Source of the DNA: Klenkia taihuensis
GTDB taxonomy: Bacteria; Actinomycetota; Actinomycetes; Mycobacteriales; Geodermatophilaceae
NCBI RefSeq assembly: GCF_900112525.1
Contig: NZ_FOMD01000003.1
Location: 62,001-126,000, forward strand
DNA length: 64,000 nt
Direction: 5' to 3'
A program made the position numbers and the translations under genes. Positions within the stretch are counted from its first letter, which is position 1. The number at the start of each line of letters is the position of its first letter. The notes under the pieces are model-generated. The model ran no database searches, was not told the origin of the DNA, and worked only from the letters and a program-made list of their open reading frames with translations. Positions 42,697 to 51,176 of this stretch are shown in pieces.

Positions 42697-44163
42697 GTGA
42701 CCGACCTGCGGACTGCCACGACCCTGCTCGACCGTCGCCCCGAGATCCAGCTCGGCGGACGCCCGTTCCCGACGGCTGCCCGGTACGACGTCGAGGATCC
42801 GACGACCGGTCGACCGATGACCGACGCCCCCGACTGCTCCGCCGCGGAGGTGGACACCGTCGTCCGCGCGGCCGGGGAGGCCCAGCGGGCCTGGGCGCGG
42901 CTGCCGGCCCGCGCCCGGGCCGGGCGGGTGCGCGAGTTCGCCGCGCTGCTGCGGGAGCACACCGGCGAGCTCGCCACCCTCGACGCGCTGGACGCCGGCT
43001 TCCCGCTGGCGGTCATGCGGGCCGATGTGGACGCCGCCGCCGTGCTGCTGGAGATCATGGCCGACCACGCGCTGGCGCTCGGCGGGTCCACCTACCCCTT
43101 GTCGGGCAACCTGCACTACTCCACCCAGGAGCCCTACGGCGTGGTGGGCCGGATCGTGCCGTTCAACCACCCGCTGTTCTTCGCCGCCGGCAAGGTCGCG
43201 GCGCCGCTGGTCGCCGGCAACGCCGTCGTCCTCAAGGCGCCGGACCAGACGCCGCTGTCGGCCCTGCGGATGGCCGAGCTGGCCGCCGAGGTGTTCGGGC
43301 CGGACCTGTGCGGGGTGGTCAGCGGCCGGGGCGCGACGACCGGGGCCGCGCTGGTGGCCCACCCGCTGATCCGCCGGATCGGCTTCATCGGCGCCGAGCC
43401 CACCGGGCGGCTCATCCAGCGGCAGGCCGCCGAGCACGGGGTCAAGCACGTGAGCCTGGAGCTGGGCGGCAAGAACGCGCTGGTGGTGATGCCCGACGCC
43501 GACCTGGCGCGCGCGGCCGACGCGGCGGTGTTCGGCATGAACTTCACGGCGACTGCCGGGCAGTCCTGCGGGTCCACCAGTCGCCTGCTGCTGCACGAGT
43601 CGGTCGCCGACGAGGTGCTCGCCTCGGTGGTCGAGCAGGTCCGGGCCATCCGGGTTGGCCACCCGCTGGCCGAGGGCACCCAGATGGGGCCCCTGGTCGA
43701 CCGGGCGCAGTACGAGAAGTCGCTGCGGGCGATCGAGGCGGCCACCGCGGCCGGGGCGCCGGTGCTCGCCGGCGGAGGGCGGCCGGGCACCGTCGGCGAG
43801 GAGGGCTGGTACGTCGCACCGACCGTGCTGGGCCCGATGGCGCCGGACAACCCCACAGCGGTCGAGGAGGTCTTCGGACCCGTGCTGTCGGTGCTCACCT
43901 TCGCCGACGAGGCCGAGGCCGTGGCGATCGCCAACCGGACCGCCTACGGGCTCACCGCCGGCGTCTTCACCTCCGACGTCACCCGGGCGCACCGGATGGC
44001 CGCCGACCTGCAGGCGGGCTACGTCTGGGTCAACGGGGCCTCGCGGCACTACTGGGGTCTGCCCTTCGGCGGGGTCAAGGCCTCCGGTGTCGGGCGGGAG
44101 GAGTCGGTCGACGAGTTGCTGTCCTACACCGAGACCAAGGCGGTCACCGTCGTCCTGGACTGA
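42697..44163 (+). CDS. NAD(P)-dependent aldehyde dehydrogenase
   Basis: A 488-residue ALDH-superfamily enzyme. PFNHPLFF contains the oxyanion Asn, LELGGKNAL the general-base Glu, and GQSCGS the nucleophile Cys. The ribosome site GGAGG precedes GTG at 42697. It is the last gene before the dioxygenase promoter, so it belongs to the carrier/carboxylase operon. The family resemblance is to aromatic/betaine aldehyde dehydrogenases. Confidence 0.92.
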   Translation: MTDLRTATTLLDRRPEIQLGGRPFPTAARYDVEDPTTGRPMTDAPDCSAAEVDTVVRAAGEAQRAWARLPARARAGRVREFAALLREHTGELATLDALDAGFPLAVMRADVDAAAVLLEIMADHALALGGSTYPLSGNLHYSTQEPYGVVGRIVPFNHPLFFAAGKVAAPLVAGNAVVLKAPDQTPLSALRMAELAAEVFGPDLCGVVSGRGATTGAALVAHPLIRRIGFIGAEPTGRLIQRQAAEHGVKHVSLELGGKNALVVMPDADLARAADAAVFGMNFTATAGQSCGSTSRLLLHESVADEVLASVVEQVRAIRVGHPLAEGTQMGPLVDRAQYEKSLRAIEAATAAGAPVLAGGGRPGTVGEEGWYVAPTVLGPMAPDNPTAVEEVFGPVLSVLTFADEAEAVAIANRTAYGLTAGVFTSDVTRAHRMAADLQAGYVWVNGASRHYWGLPFGGVKASGVGREESVDELLSYTETKAVTVVLD

Positions 44164-44167
44164 CCGG

Positions 44168-44224
44168 TTGACGCGGACCGGGCAGCACGCTCTACTGGAA
44201 AGAGAGACATTCTGTTGAGCAGAG
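44168..44224 (+). promoter_or_regulatory. Promoter and candidate IclR operator of the dioxygenase operon
   Basis: A -35 TTGACG (44168-44173), a 17-bp spacer and a -10 TCTACT (44191-44196) fit a sigma-A-type promoter. Just downstream, TTCTG-N5-CAGAG (44210-44224) is an imperfect inverted repeat that resembles TTCTG-N5-CGGAA at 53950-53964. The ring-dioxygenase start follows at 44241. Confidence 0.6.
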
Positions 44225-44240
44225 GAAGAGGGCGGCACGA

Positions 44241-45689
44241 GTGACCGACCAGACCGGCGTCATCGCCGACGTCCGCCGCGGGATGATCCCCGCGCACGTG
44301 TACAACGACCGCGAGGTCTTCGAGCTGGAGAAGCAGCGAGTCTTCTCCCGGGCCTGGGTGTTCGTGGGCCACGAGTCGGAGATCGCGCAGCCCGGTGACT
44401 ACGTGGTGCGCCGCGTGCTCGAGGACTCCTTCATCGTCACCCGCGACGAGCAGGGCGAGATCCGCGCCCACTTCAACATGTGCCTGCACCGCGGCATGCA
44501 GGTCTGCCGGGCCGAGGTCGGCAACGCCAGCCACTTCCGCTGCCCCTACCACGGCTGGTCCTACCGCAACGACGGCCGCATCGTCGGGCTGCCGTTCCAC
44601 AAGGACGCCTACGGCGGCGAGGCCGGCTTCGCCCGCAAGGGACAGCGCCTGCTGCCCGCGCCCAACCTGGCGACCTACAACGGGATGATCTTCGTCTCCA
44701 TGGACCCGGAGGCGCCCCCGCTGGAGGAGTTCCTGGGGGACTTCCGCTTCTACCTGGACTACTACACCAAGCAGTCGGCCTCGGGCATCGAGCTGCGCGG
44801 GCCGCAGCGCTGGCGGGTCAAGGCCAACTGGAAGATCGGCGCGGAGAACTTCGCCGGCGACATGTACCACACGCCGCAGACCCACACCTCGGTCGTGGAG
44901 ATCGGCCTGTTCCGCGAGCCCAAGGCCGAGAAGCGCAAGGACGGCGCCACCTACTGGGCCGGCGCCGGTGGCGGCACCACCTACAAGCTGCCCGACGGCG
45001 ACCTGGACCAGCGGCTGCGCTACGTCGGCTACCCGCAGGAGATGGTCGACCGGATGAAGGAGCAGCTCTCGCCCGAGCAGCTGCAGGTCATCGGCGACGA
45101 CGGCTTCATGATCAGCGCCGCGTCGGTCTACCCGAACCTGTCCTTCGTGCACAACTGGCCCCGGGTCGCCGAGTCCGACGACGTGCTGCCCTTCATCTCC
45201 ATCCGCCAGTGGCAGCCGATCAGCGAGGACGAGACCGAGGTCCTCTCCTGGTTCGCCGTCGACGCCGAGGCGCCCGAGGAGTTCAAGGCACTGAGCTACA
45301 AGGCCTACCTGATGTGCTTCGGGTCGACCGGCATGTTCGAGCAGGACGACGTCGAGAACTGGGTGTCGCTGACCAACACCGCCGCCGGCTCGATGGCCCG
45401 GCGGCTGCTGCTCAACAGCCGGATGGGCATCCTGGAGGACGACGAGCCGGTCACCCCGCCGCTGGGCCCCGACGCCTTCCACGGCCCGGGCGAGGCGCGC
45501 ACCGGGTACTCCGAGCACAACCAGCGGGCGCTGCTCAACCGGTGGGCCGACGACCTGGAGCGGCCGCCGGTGCGGGCCGCGACGCTCACGGTCGGCGCGC
45601 AGGGCAGCGGCGCCGTCGACGACCAGGGCCGCACGTCCCCGCAGGCCTCCGACGTCGAGGTCCCCGGCGAGGCGGTGGCGCAGGCATGA
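44241..45689 (+). CDS. Rieske ring-hydroxylating dioxygenase, alpha subunit (phthalate 3,4-dioxygenase-type)
   Basis: A 482-residue oxygenase large subunit. The Rieske [2Fe-2S] ligands are C81-x-H83 and C101-x2-H104. The mononuclear iron site is visible with Asp207, His210 and His215 in AGDMYHTPQTH. It adds both atoms of O2 to an aromatic ring to give a cis-dihydrodiol. The gene order of the operon is that of actinobacterial phtAaAb-B-AcAd-C-R clusters, so phthalate or a close analogue is the best substrate guess; benzoate, cumate or biphenyl acids are alternatives. Confidence 0.88.
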   Translation: MTDQTGVIADVRRGMIPAHVYNDREVFELEKQRVFSRAWVFVGHESEIAQPGDYVVRRVLEDSFIVTRDEQGEIRAHFNMCLHRGMQVCRAEVGNASHFRCPYHGWSYRNDGRIVGLPFHKDAYGGEAGFARKGQRLLPAPNLATYNGMIFVSMDPEAPPLEEFLGDFRFYLDYYTKQSASGIELRGPQRWRVKANWKIGAENFAGDMYHTPQTHTSVVEIGLFREPKAEKRKDGATYWAGAGGGTTYKLPDGDLDQRLRYVGYPQEMVDRMKEQLSPEQLQVIGDDGFMISAASVYPNLSFVHNWPRVAESDDVLPFISIRQWQPISEDETEVLSWFAVDAEAPEEFKALSYKAYLMCFGSTGMFEQDDVENWVSLTNTAAGSMARRLLLNSRMGILEDDEPVTPPLGPDAFHGPGEARTGYSEHNQRALLNRWADDLERPPVRAATLTVGAQGSGAVDDQGRTSPQASDVEVPGEAVAQA

Positions 45690-46264
45690 GCGGGACGCTG
45701 AGCGAGCAGTCGGCGCTGGGCGCCCACGCGTCGCGGGTGCAGCGCACCGGGCGCAGCCTGCCCTTCGACGACCCTCGCCACCTCGAGGCCCACCGCTGGC
45801 TGGTCGACGAGGCGTGGCTGCTCGACGCGCAGGGCTACGAGGAGTGGCTGGGGCTGATCACCGACGACGTGCACTACCTGATGCCGGTGCGGGTCACGAC
45901 CGCGCTGGGTGCCGGGTACGACACGGCCCGGGGCATGGCGCACTTCGACGAGGACAAGTACTCCCTGTCCCGGCGGGTGGCGCGGTTCCTCACCGAGCAC
46001 GCCTGGACCGAGGACCCGCCGTCCCGGCTGCGGCACCACCTGACCAACGTGCGCACCTTCGCCACCGACACCGACGACCACCTGGTCGTCGAGTCGGCCA
46101 CGCTGCTGTTCCGCAGCCGGGGCGACGTCCGCGAGGGGTCCTTCGTGTCGGCCGGCCGCGAGGACCTGCTGCGGCTGGTGGACGGCCGCTGGATGCTGGC
46201 CCGCCGGGTCATCTCCGTGGACGACGCGGTGATGCGCATGCAGAACCTGGCGATCTTCCTGTGA
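45686..46264 (+). CDS. Ring-hydroxylating dioxygenase, beta subunit
   Basis: A 192-residue small subunit with the SnoaL/cystatin-like fold of dioxygenase beta chains (YEEWLGLITDDVHYLMPVRV; RLRHHLTNVR; RRVISVDDAVMRMQNLAIFL at the C-terminus). It forms the alpha3beta3 oxygenase. The ATG overlaps the alpha stop (ATGA), so the two are made in equal amounts. Confidence 0.9.
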   Translation: MSGTLSEQSALGAHASRVQRTGRSLPFDDPRHLEAHRWLVDEAWLLDAQGYEEWLGLITDDVHYLMPVRVTTALGAGYDTARGMAHFDEDKYSLSRRVARFLTEHAWTEDPPSRLRHHLTNVRTFATDTDDHLVVESATLLFRSRGDVREGSFVSAGREDLLRLVDGRWMLARRVISVDDAVMRMQNLAIFL

Positions 46265-46650
46265 GCGCCCCCCGCGAGCCGCTGTCCTGGGAGGGCGAGG
46301 ACGTCGACGCGGCGGCCGCCCGCCGGGCCGCCCTCGAGCACGCGGCGCTGCTGGCCGGCGCCCGCGGCGAACCGCTGACCATCGCCAACGAGTTCGCCGA
46401 GGTGACCGTCCGCCTGGTCGACACCCGCAACGGGTCGCGGCTGCTGGTCGAGGCGCCCAAGTCGGGCCAGTGGGTGGCGCTGGACCCGATGCAGGTGGAG
46501 GCGCTCACCTGGCAGGGCACCGCCACCTTCTCGGCGATGATCGGCAACCCGTTCGGGCCGCTGATCCCCGAGGCCAGCGCCGGGGTGGTCACCGACGGCT
46601 CCGTCCGCGAGGGCGGGGGACCGGAGACCCTCGAGGGCGGCAGCCAGTGA
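46261..46650 (+). CDS. Small conserved protein of the dioxygenase operon, 129 aa
   Basis: A soluble protein with a conserved-looking core (TIANEFAEVTVRLVDTRNGSRLLVE split over residues about 40-65, then WVALDPMQVEALTWQG). Similar proteins sit in actinobacterial dioxygenase clusters and are sometimes labelled dihydrodiol dehydrogenase, but there is no Rossmann fold here, so that name must be wrong. Both ends overlap neighbours by 4 bp, which implies a needed role, perhaps in assembly. The function is unknown. Confidence 0.7.
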   Translation: MSAPREPLSWEGEDVDAAAARRAALEHAALLAGARGEPLTIANEFAEVTVRLVDTRNGSRLLVEAPKSGQWVALDPMQVEALTWQGTATFSAMIGNPFGPLIPEASAGVVTDGSVREGGGPETLEGGSQ

Positions 46651-47453
46651 GCGACGGCTGGTTGGACGGCCGGCGCGCCCTCGTCGTCGGGGCCGGCTCC
46701 GGCATCGGCCGGGCAGTCGTCGACGCCTTCCTCGCCGAGGGGGCCCGGGTCGCCGTGCTGGAACGCGACCCGGCCAAGGCCGCCGCGCTGCGGGCCGAGC
46801 GGGCCGGTGTCCCGGTCACCACCGGCGACGCGGTCACCCGGGAGGCCAACGAGGCCGCCGTGTCGGCCGCGGTCGAGGCGTTCGGCGGCCTGGACGTGCT
46901 GGTCAACTGCGTCGGGGTCTTCGACTACTACCGCAGCCTGGTCGACCTGGACGCCGACGTGCTCGACACCGCCTTCGACGAGGTGTTCCGCACCAACGTG
47001 CTGTCCCACCTGCAGTCGGTGAAGGCGGCACTGCCGCACCTGCAGGCCGCCGGCGACGGCGTGGTGCTGCTGACCGAGTCGACCTCGTCCTACTACCCCG
47101 GCCGGGGCGGGGTGCTCTACCTGTCGTCGAAGTTCGCCGTCCGGGGACTGGTCACCGCCCTGGCCCACGACCTGGCCCCCGAGGTCCGCGTCGTCGGCGT
47201 CGCCCCCGGGGGGACCCTCGGCACCGACCTGCGCGGCCCCGCCAGCCTGGGCGCGGCCGACCGCAGCCTGGGCGACACCCCCGGGCGCGCCGACGAGCTG
47301 GCCGCCCGCGTCCCGCTGCAGGTGGCGCTCTCCGGCGAGGACCACGCCTGGAGCTACGTGTTCCTGGCCTCGCGCCGGGCCCGCGGCATCACCGGCGGCG
47401 CCCTGCACCCCGACGGCGGCGCCGGCGTCGCCGCCCCGCGCAAGCGTTCCTGA
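46647..47453 (+). CDS. cis-Dihydrodiol dehydrogenase (SDR, PhtB/BphB-like)
   Basis: A 268-residue SDR with the cofactor motif VVGAGSGIGRAVV, VNCVGVFDYY, Ser in LTESTSSYYPGRGG and the catalytic Tyr/Lys in YLSSKFAV. The layout (AGSGIGR, then a VFDYYRSL-type loop) is that of aromatic cis-dihydrodiol dehydrogenases, which rearomatise the dioxygenase product to a catechol with NAD. In a phthalate pathway the product would be 3,4-dihydroxyphthalate. Confidence 0.88.
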   Translation: MSDGWLDGRRALVVGAGSGIGRAVVDAFLAEGARVAVLERDPAKAAALRAERAGVPVTTGDAVTREANEAAVSAAVEAFGGLDVLVNCVGVFDYYRSLVDLDADVLDTAFDEVFRTNVLSHLQSVKAALPHLQAAGDGVVLLTESTSSYYPGRGGVLYLSSKFAVRGLVTALAHDLAPEVRVVGVAPGGTLGTDLRGPASLGAADRSLGDTPGRADELAARVPLQVALSGEDHAWSYVFLASRRARGITGGALHPDGGAGVAAPRKRS

Positions 47454-47476
47454 CCCCCCGATCGAGAGGACCCACC

Positions 47477-47671
47477 ATGCCCCGGCTGACGGCGGACCAC
47501 GAGGCCTGCCAGGGATACGGCAACTGCATCACCGGCGCACCCGACGTCTACGACATCGACGACGACGGCGTGGTCGTGCTGCTCACCCAGGAGATCCCCG
47601 AGGGCGACCGCGCCCGGGTCGAGGAGGCCGCCCGCAGCTGCCCCGTGGACGCGCTCCGCGTCGAGGACTGA
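47477..47671 (+). CDS. Ferredoxin, 3Fe-4S type
   Basis: A 64-residue ferredoxin with Cys11, Cys17 and Cys55-Pro, the pattern of [3Fe-4S] ferredoxins common in actinobacterial P450 and phthalate-dioxygenase systems. It carries electrons from the reductase encoded next to it to the Rieske oxygenase. It begins with ATG after GAGAGGA. It could also serve the P450 encoded at 0.7 kb, but that is speculation. Confidence 0.92.
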   Translation: MPRLTADHEACQGYGNCITGAPDVYDIDDDGVVVLLTQEIPEGDRARVEEAARSCPVDALRVED

Positions 47672-47674
47672 CCC

Positions 47675-48901
47675 GTGTCGACCGTCGTCGTCGTCGGCTC
47701 CTCGGTGGCCGGCGTCCGCACCGTGCAGGCGCTGCGCAGCGAGGGGTTCACCGGCCGCGTCGTGCTGGTGGGCGCCGAGCCCGAGCTGCCCTACGACAAG
47801 CCCCCGCTGTCCAAGCAGTTCCTCGCCGGCGCCTGGGACACCGACCGGATCCGGCTGCTGACCGCCGAGCGGGCCGCCGAGCTCGACGTCGAGCTGCGGC
47901 TCGGGTCGGCGGCCGAGCGCCTGGACGTGGCCGGCCGGCAGGTGCACCTGGCCGACGGGTCGGTGCTGGGCTTCGACGCCGTCGTGCTGGCCACCGGCGC
48001 CGCGGCGCGGCCCTCGCCGTGGCCGGTCGAGTCCGGGGTGCACGTCGTCCGCAGCCTCACCGACGCCCGGGCGCTGCGCGCCGGCCTGGACCACGAGGGG
48101 CCGGTCGTGGTGGTCGGCGGCGGGTTCATCGGGGCCGAGGTGGCCGCCACGGCCTCCGCGCTGGGCCGCGCGGTGACCGTGGTGGACCCGCTGCCCAGCC
48201 CGATCGGCCGCGTCGTGGGTGCCGAGCTCGGCGAGCACTTCACCGGGCTGCACCACCGGCACGGGGTGGTCACCCGGTTCGGCACCGGCGTCGAGTCCGT
48301 CACCGGGGTCGCCGGGGACCTCGCGGTCGCGCTGACCGACGGGACGACGCTGCCGGCGGCCACCGTGGTCGTCGGCATCGGGGCCACCCCCAACGACGGC
48401 TGGCTGGCCACCTCCGGGCTGCTGGTGGAGAACGGGGTCACCTGCGACGAGCACTGCCGCGCCGTCGACGCCCCCGACGTCCTCGTCGTCGGCGACCTGG
48501 CCCGCTGGTACCACCCCGGCCACGGCGAGCACCTGCGGGTGGAGCACTGGACCAACGCGGTGGACTCCGCGGTCGTGGCCGCGCACAACATCGCCCACCC
48601 CGACGACCTGCGCACGCACGCCCCCGTCGAGTACGTCTGGAGCGACCAGTACGACTGGAGGATCCAGATCGTGGGCCGGCCCGCCCGCGCGGCCCGGCAC
48701 GAGCTGGTCGGCTCCCTGACCGGGGACGCCGCCCGGGCCGCCGCGGTCTACACCGACGACGAGGGCCGGCTGCTCGGCGCGGTGACGGTGAACTGGCCCA
48801 AGGCGCTCGTGCTGTGCCGCCGGCTCCTGGGGGCCGGCGCGACCGCGGCCGACGCCCTGGCGCAGCTCGCCGCGCTGCCCGCGGCCAGGGTGGCGGCGTG
48901 A
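47675..48901 (+). CDS. FAD-dependent ferredoxin reductase
   Basis: A 408-residue pyridine-nucleotide-disulfide-oxidoreductase-family protein: FAD motif VVVGSSVAGVRTVQAL, ELPYDKPPLSK loop, NAD motif VVVGGGFIGAEVAATA and ...DVLVVGDLARW. A C-terminal reductase domain completes it. It passes electrons from NADH to the adjacent ferredoxin. The GTG lies 4 bases after the ferredoxin stop. Confidence 0.92.
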   Translation: MSTVVVVGSSVAGVRTVQALRSEGFTGRVVLVGAEPELPYDKPPLSKQFLAGAWDTDRIRLLTAERAAELDVELRLGSAAERLDVAGRQVHLADGSVLGFDAVVLATGAAARPSPWPVESGVHVVRSLTDARALRAGLDHEGPVVVVGGGFIGAEVAATASALGRAVTVVDPLPSPIGRVVGAELGEHFTGLHHRHGVVTRFGTGVESVTGVAGDLAVALTDGTTLPAATVVVGIGATPNDGWLATSGLLVENGVTCDEHCRAVDAPDVLVVGDLARWYHPGHGEHLRVEHWTNAVDSAVVAAHNIAHPDDLRTHAPVEYVWSDQYDWRIQIVGRPARAARHELVGSLTGDAARAAAVYTDDEGRLLGAVTVNWPKALVLCRRLLGAGATAADALAQLAALPAARVAA

Positions 48902-49614
48902 GCACCCTGGTCGCCGAGCGGCAGCTGGTCGCCGACGCCTGCCGGGTGCTGGCAGCCCGGGGGCTGGCCGACGGCTTCCTCGGGCACGTCAGCCTGCGGG
49001 TCGACGACGAGCGCCTGCTCGTCCGCTGCCGCGGCCCGCAGGAGCGCGGGCTGCGGTGGACCACCCCCGAGGACGTGCACCTGGTCACCCTGGACGGCGA
49101 GCCCGGCGACGACGGCGAGCTGGGGGAGTGGGCGCCGCCCAACGAGCTGCCCCTGCACGCCGAGGTGCTGCGCACCCGGCCCGAGGTGTCCGCCGTGGTG
49201 CACGCCCACCCGCCGGCCGTCGTCACCGCCGACCTCGCCGGTCTGGCCGTCCGCCCCGTCGTCGGGGCCTTCGACATGCCGGGCACGAAGCTGGCCGCCG
49301 GCGGCGTCCCGGTCTACCCGCGGGGCGTGCTGGTCCGCGACCGCCGGCTGGCGGCGGAGATGGTGGCGGCGATGGGGAACCGCCCCGTCGTGCTGCTGCG
49401 CGGGCACGGGCTCACCAGCGCCGGCGCCTCGGTGCCGGAGGCGGTCCTGCACGCGCTGTCGGTGGACCGGCTGGCCCGGCTGGAGCTCGCCGTGGTCTCG
49501 GCCGGGGGGACGCTGGTCGACCTGCCGGCCGAGGACATGGCCGAGCTGCCCGACCTCGGCGCGGGGTTCAACCACGCCACCGCGTGGCGGCACGAACTGG
49601 CGAACCTGCCGTGA
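48898..49614 (+). CDS. Class II aldolase/adducin-type decarboxylase (PhtC-like)
   Basis: A 238-residue protein of the class II aldolase fold. Metal ligands are the His pair in VHAHPP (about residue 102) and a His in LLRGHGLTSAG (about 166). In actinobacterial phthalate operons the enzyme at this place (PhtC) removes the 2-carboxyl group of 3,4-dihydroxyphthalate to give protocatechuate. The GTG overlaps the reductase stop. A sugar-phosphate aldolase role is unlikely in this context. Confidence 0.85.
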   Translation: MSTLVAERQLVADACRVLAARGLADGFLGHVSLRVDDERLLVRCRGPQERGLRWTTPEDVHLVTLDGEPGDDGELGEWAPPNELPLHAEVLRTRPEVSAVVHAHPPAVVTADLAGLAVRPVVGAFDMPGTKLAAGGVPVYPRGVLVRDRRLAAEMVAAMGNRPVVLLRGHGLTSAGASVPEAVLHALSVDRLARLELAVVSAGGTLVDLPAEDMAELPDLGAGFNHATAWRHELANLP

Positions 49615-49638
49615 TCGTCGGCCACCTAGGCTGCGGGC

Positions 49639-50430
49639 ATGGACGGAGCCCAGTTCCCGCCCGCGCCCGAGCACGGCGCTCCGCCGCAGTACCCGATCGA
49701 GTCGGTCGACAACGCGCTCAAGGTCCTGCTGCTGCTGGGCGGACGGCCCTCCCTGCGGTTGACCGAGGTCAGCCAGTACCTCGGCGTCGCGTCCTCCACG
49801 GCGCACCGGCTGCTAGCGATGCTGCAGTTCCGCGGGTTCGTCCGGCAGGACGCGACCACCCGCGGCTACGTCGCCGGCCCCACCCTCGACGGCCTGGCCA
49901 TGGGGGTGCTGCGGCGGCTGGACGTGCGGGCGCGCGCCCGTCCGGTGCTGGAGAAGCTCAACGCCGACCTGCAGGAGACCGTGCACCTGGGCCGGCTCGA
50001 GGGCGCCGACGTGCACTTCATCGACTCGATCGAGAGCAGCCGGGCGCTGCGCGTGGGTGGCCGGCTGGGCCGGTCCATCCCGGCGCACTGCACCTCCAAC
50101 GGCAAGGCGCTGCTGGCCGGGCTCACCGAGGTGCAGCTGCTGGCCCTCTACCCCGACGAGCAGCTCGCCCAGCTGACCCCGCACTCGATCGCCACCCGCA
50201 CCGAGCTGTTCGACGTGCTGGCGCAGGTGCGCGCGGAGGGCTTCGCCACCAGCCACGAGGAGAGCGAGGAGGGCGTGGCGTCGGTCGCCGTGGCGCTCCC
50301 GGCCCGGCACTCCCCGCGCCTGGCGGTGAACGCCTCGGCCCCGGTCAGCCGGTTCACCCCGCAGGTCCGCCGCGACGCCCTGGACCACCTGTTCGCCGCC
50401 GTCGAGGAGATCGACCGGCTGCTGCTCTGA
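49639..50430 (+). CDS. IclR-family regulator (PhtR-like)
   Basis: A 263-residue IclR regulator: winged helix at about residues 15-75 (SVDNALKVLLLLGG...SSTAHRLLAMLQFRGFV), effector domain from about 90 (VHLGRLEGADVHFIDSIESS; HCTSNGKALLAGL). It lies at the end of the operon where phtR is found in related clusters. It probably binds the inverted repeat near 44210-44224 and responds to an aromatic acid. Confidence 0.9.
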   Translation: MDGAQFPPAPEHGAPPQYPIESVDNALKVLLLLGGRPSLRLTEVSQYLGVASSTAHRLLAMLQFRGFVRQDATTRGYVAGPTLDGLAMGVLRRLDVRARARPVLEKLNADLQETVHLGRLEGADVHFIDSIESSRALRVGGRLGRSIPAHCTSNGKALLAGLTEVQLLALYPDEQLAQLTPHSIATRTELFDVLAQVRAEGFATSHEESEEGVASVAVALPARHSPRLAVNASAPVSRFTPQVRRDALDHLFAAVEEIDRLLL

Positions 50431-50450
50431 GGCCCGGCGTCCGCCGGGCC
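50431..50450. terminator. Compact hairpin after the IclR gene
   Basis: ggcccggcg (50431-50439) is followed after 2 bases by its exact complement (50442-50450). It begins directly after the IclR stop and would separate it from the next aldolase-family gene. Confidence 0.6.
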
Positions 50451-50473
50451 CGCGCCCGACGGACGGAGACCCC

Positions 50474-51166
50474 GTGAGCACCCCCACCGACCAGCTGCGC
50501 GACGACGTGGCCACCTCCTGCCGCGTGCTCGCCGCCGCCGGCCAGGACGACCTCATCTGGGGGCACTCGTCGGCCCGCGACCCGCAGGGCCGCGGGGTGT
50601 GGCTGAAGACGGCGGAGTGGGGGCTGGGCGAGGTCACCGCCGACCGGGTGCACCTGGTGTCGCCCGACGGCGAGGTCCTCGAGGGCGACGGCACCCGGCA
50701 CAGCGAGTACCCCATCCACACCGAGGTGATGGCCGCCCGGCCCGACGTCGGCGGGGTCGTGCACACCCATCCCCCGCACGCGGTGGCCCTGGCGGCGACG
50801 GGGCAGGAGCTGCGGCCGGTCAGCCACGCGGCCAACCTCTTCGTCCCCCCGGGCGTGCCGCGGTTCACCGACACCGCCGACCTCGTGCTCACCCGCGAGC
50901 TGGGCCGCTCGGTCGCGCTGGTGCTGGGGCAGGCGCGTGCGGTGTTCCTGGTCAACCACGGCATCGTCGCGGTGGGGCCGGACGTGCGGATGGCCACGGT
51001 GGCCGCCGTGGTGCTGGAGCAGGCCTGCCGGCAGCAGATCCTGACGCAGACCGCCGGCGGCTGGCCGACCTGGTCGCCACCGGCGGAGTCGCTGGCCAAG
51101 CGGGAGCACGTGTACAACGACCGCGCGCTGGGCGCGGTCTGGGACTTCCTCGTCCGTGGCCTGTAG
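50474..51166 (+). CDS. Second class II aldolase/adducin-family protein
   Basis: A 230-residue paralogue of the PhtC-like decarboxylase, with VVHTHPPHAVAL and FLVNHGIVAVG supplying metal-ligand His residues and EYPIHTEVM the conserved acid. It is clearly diverged from the upstream copy. The GTG at 50474 has GGAG upstream. It could act on another carboxylated catechol or a side product. Confidence 0.85.
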   Translation: MSTPTDQLRDDVATSCRVLAAAGQDDLIWGHSSARDPQGRGVWLKTAEWGLGEVTADRVHLVSPDGEVLEGDGTRHSEYPIHTEVMAARPDVGGVVHTHPPHAVALAATGQELRPVSHAANLFVPPGVPRFTDTADLVLTRELGRSVALVLGQARAVFLVNHGIVAVGPDVRMATVAAVVLEQACRQQILTQTAGGWPTWSPPAESLAKREHVYNDRALGAVWDFLVRGL

Positions 51167-51176
51167 CCCGTGACCG

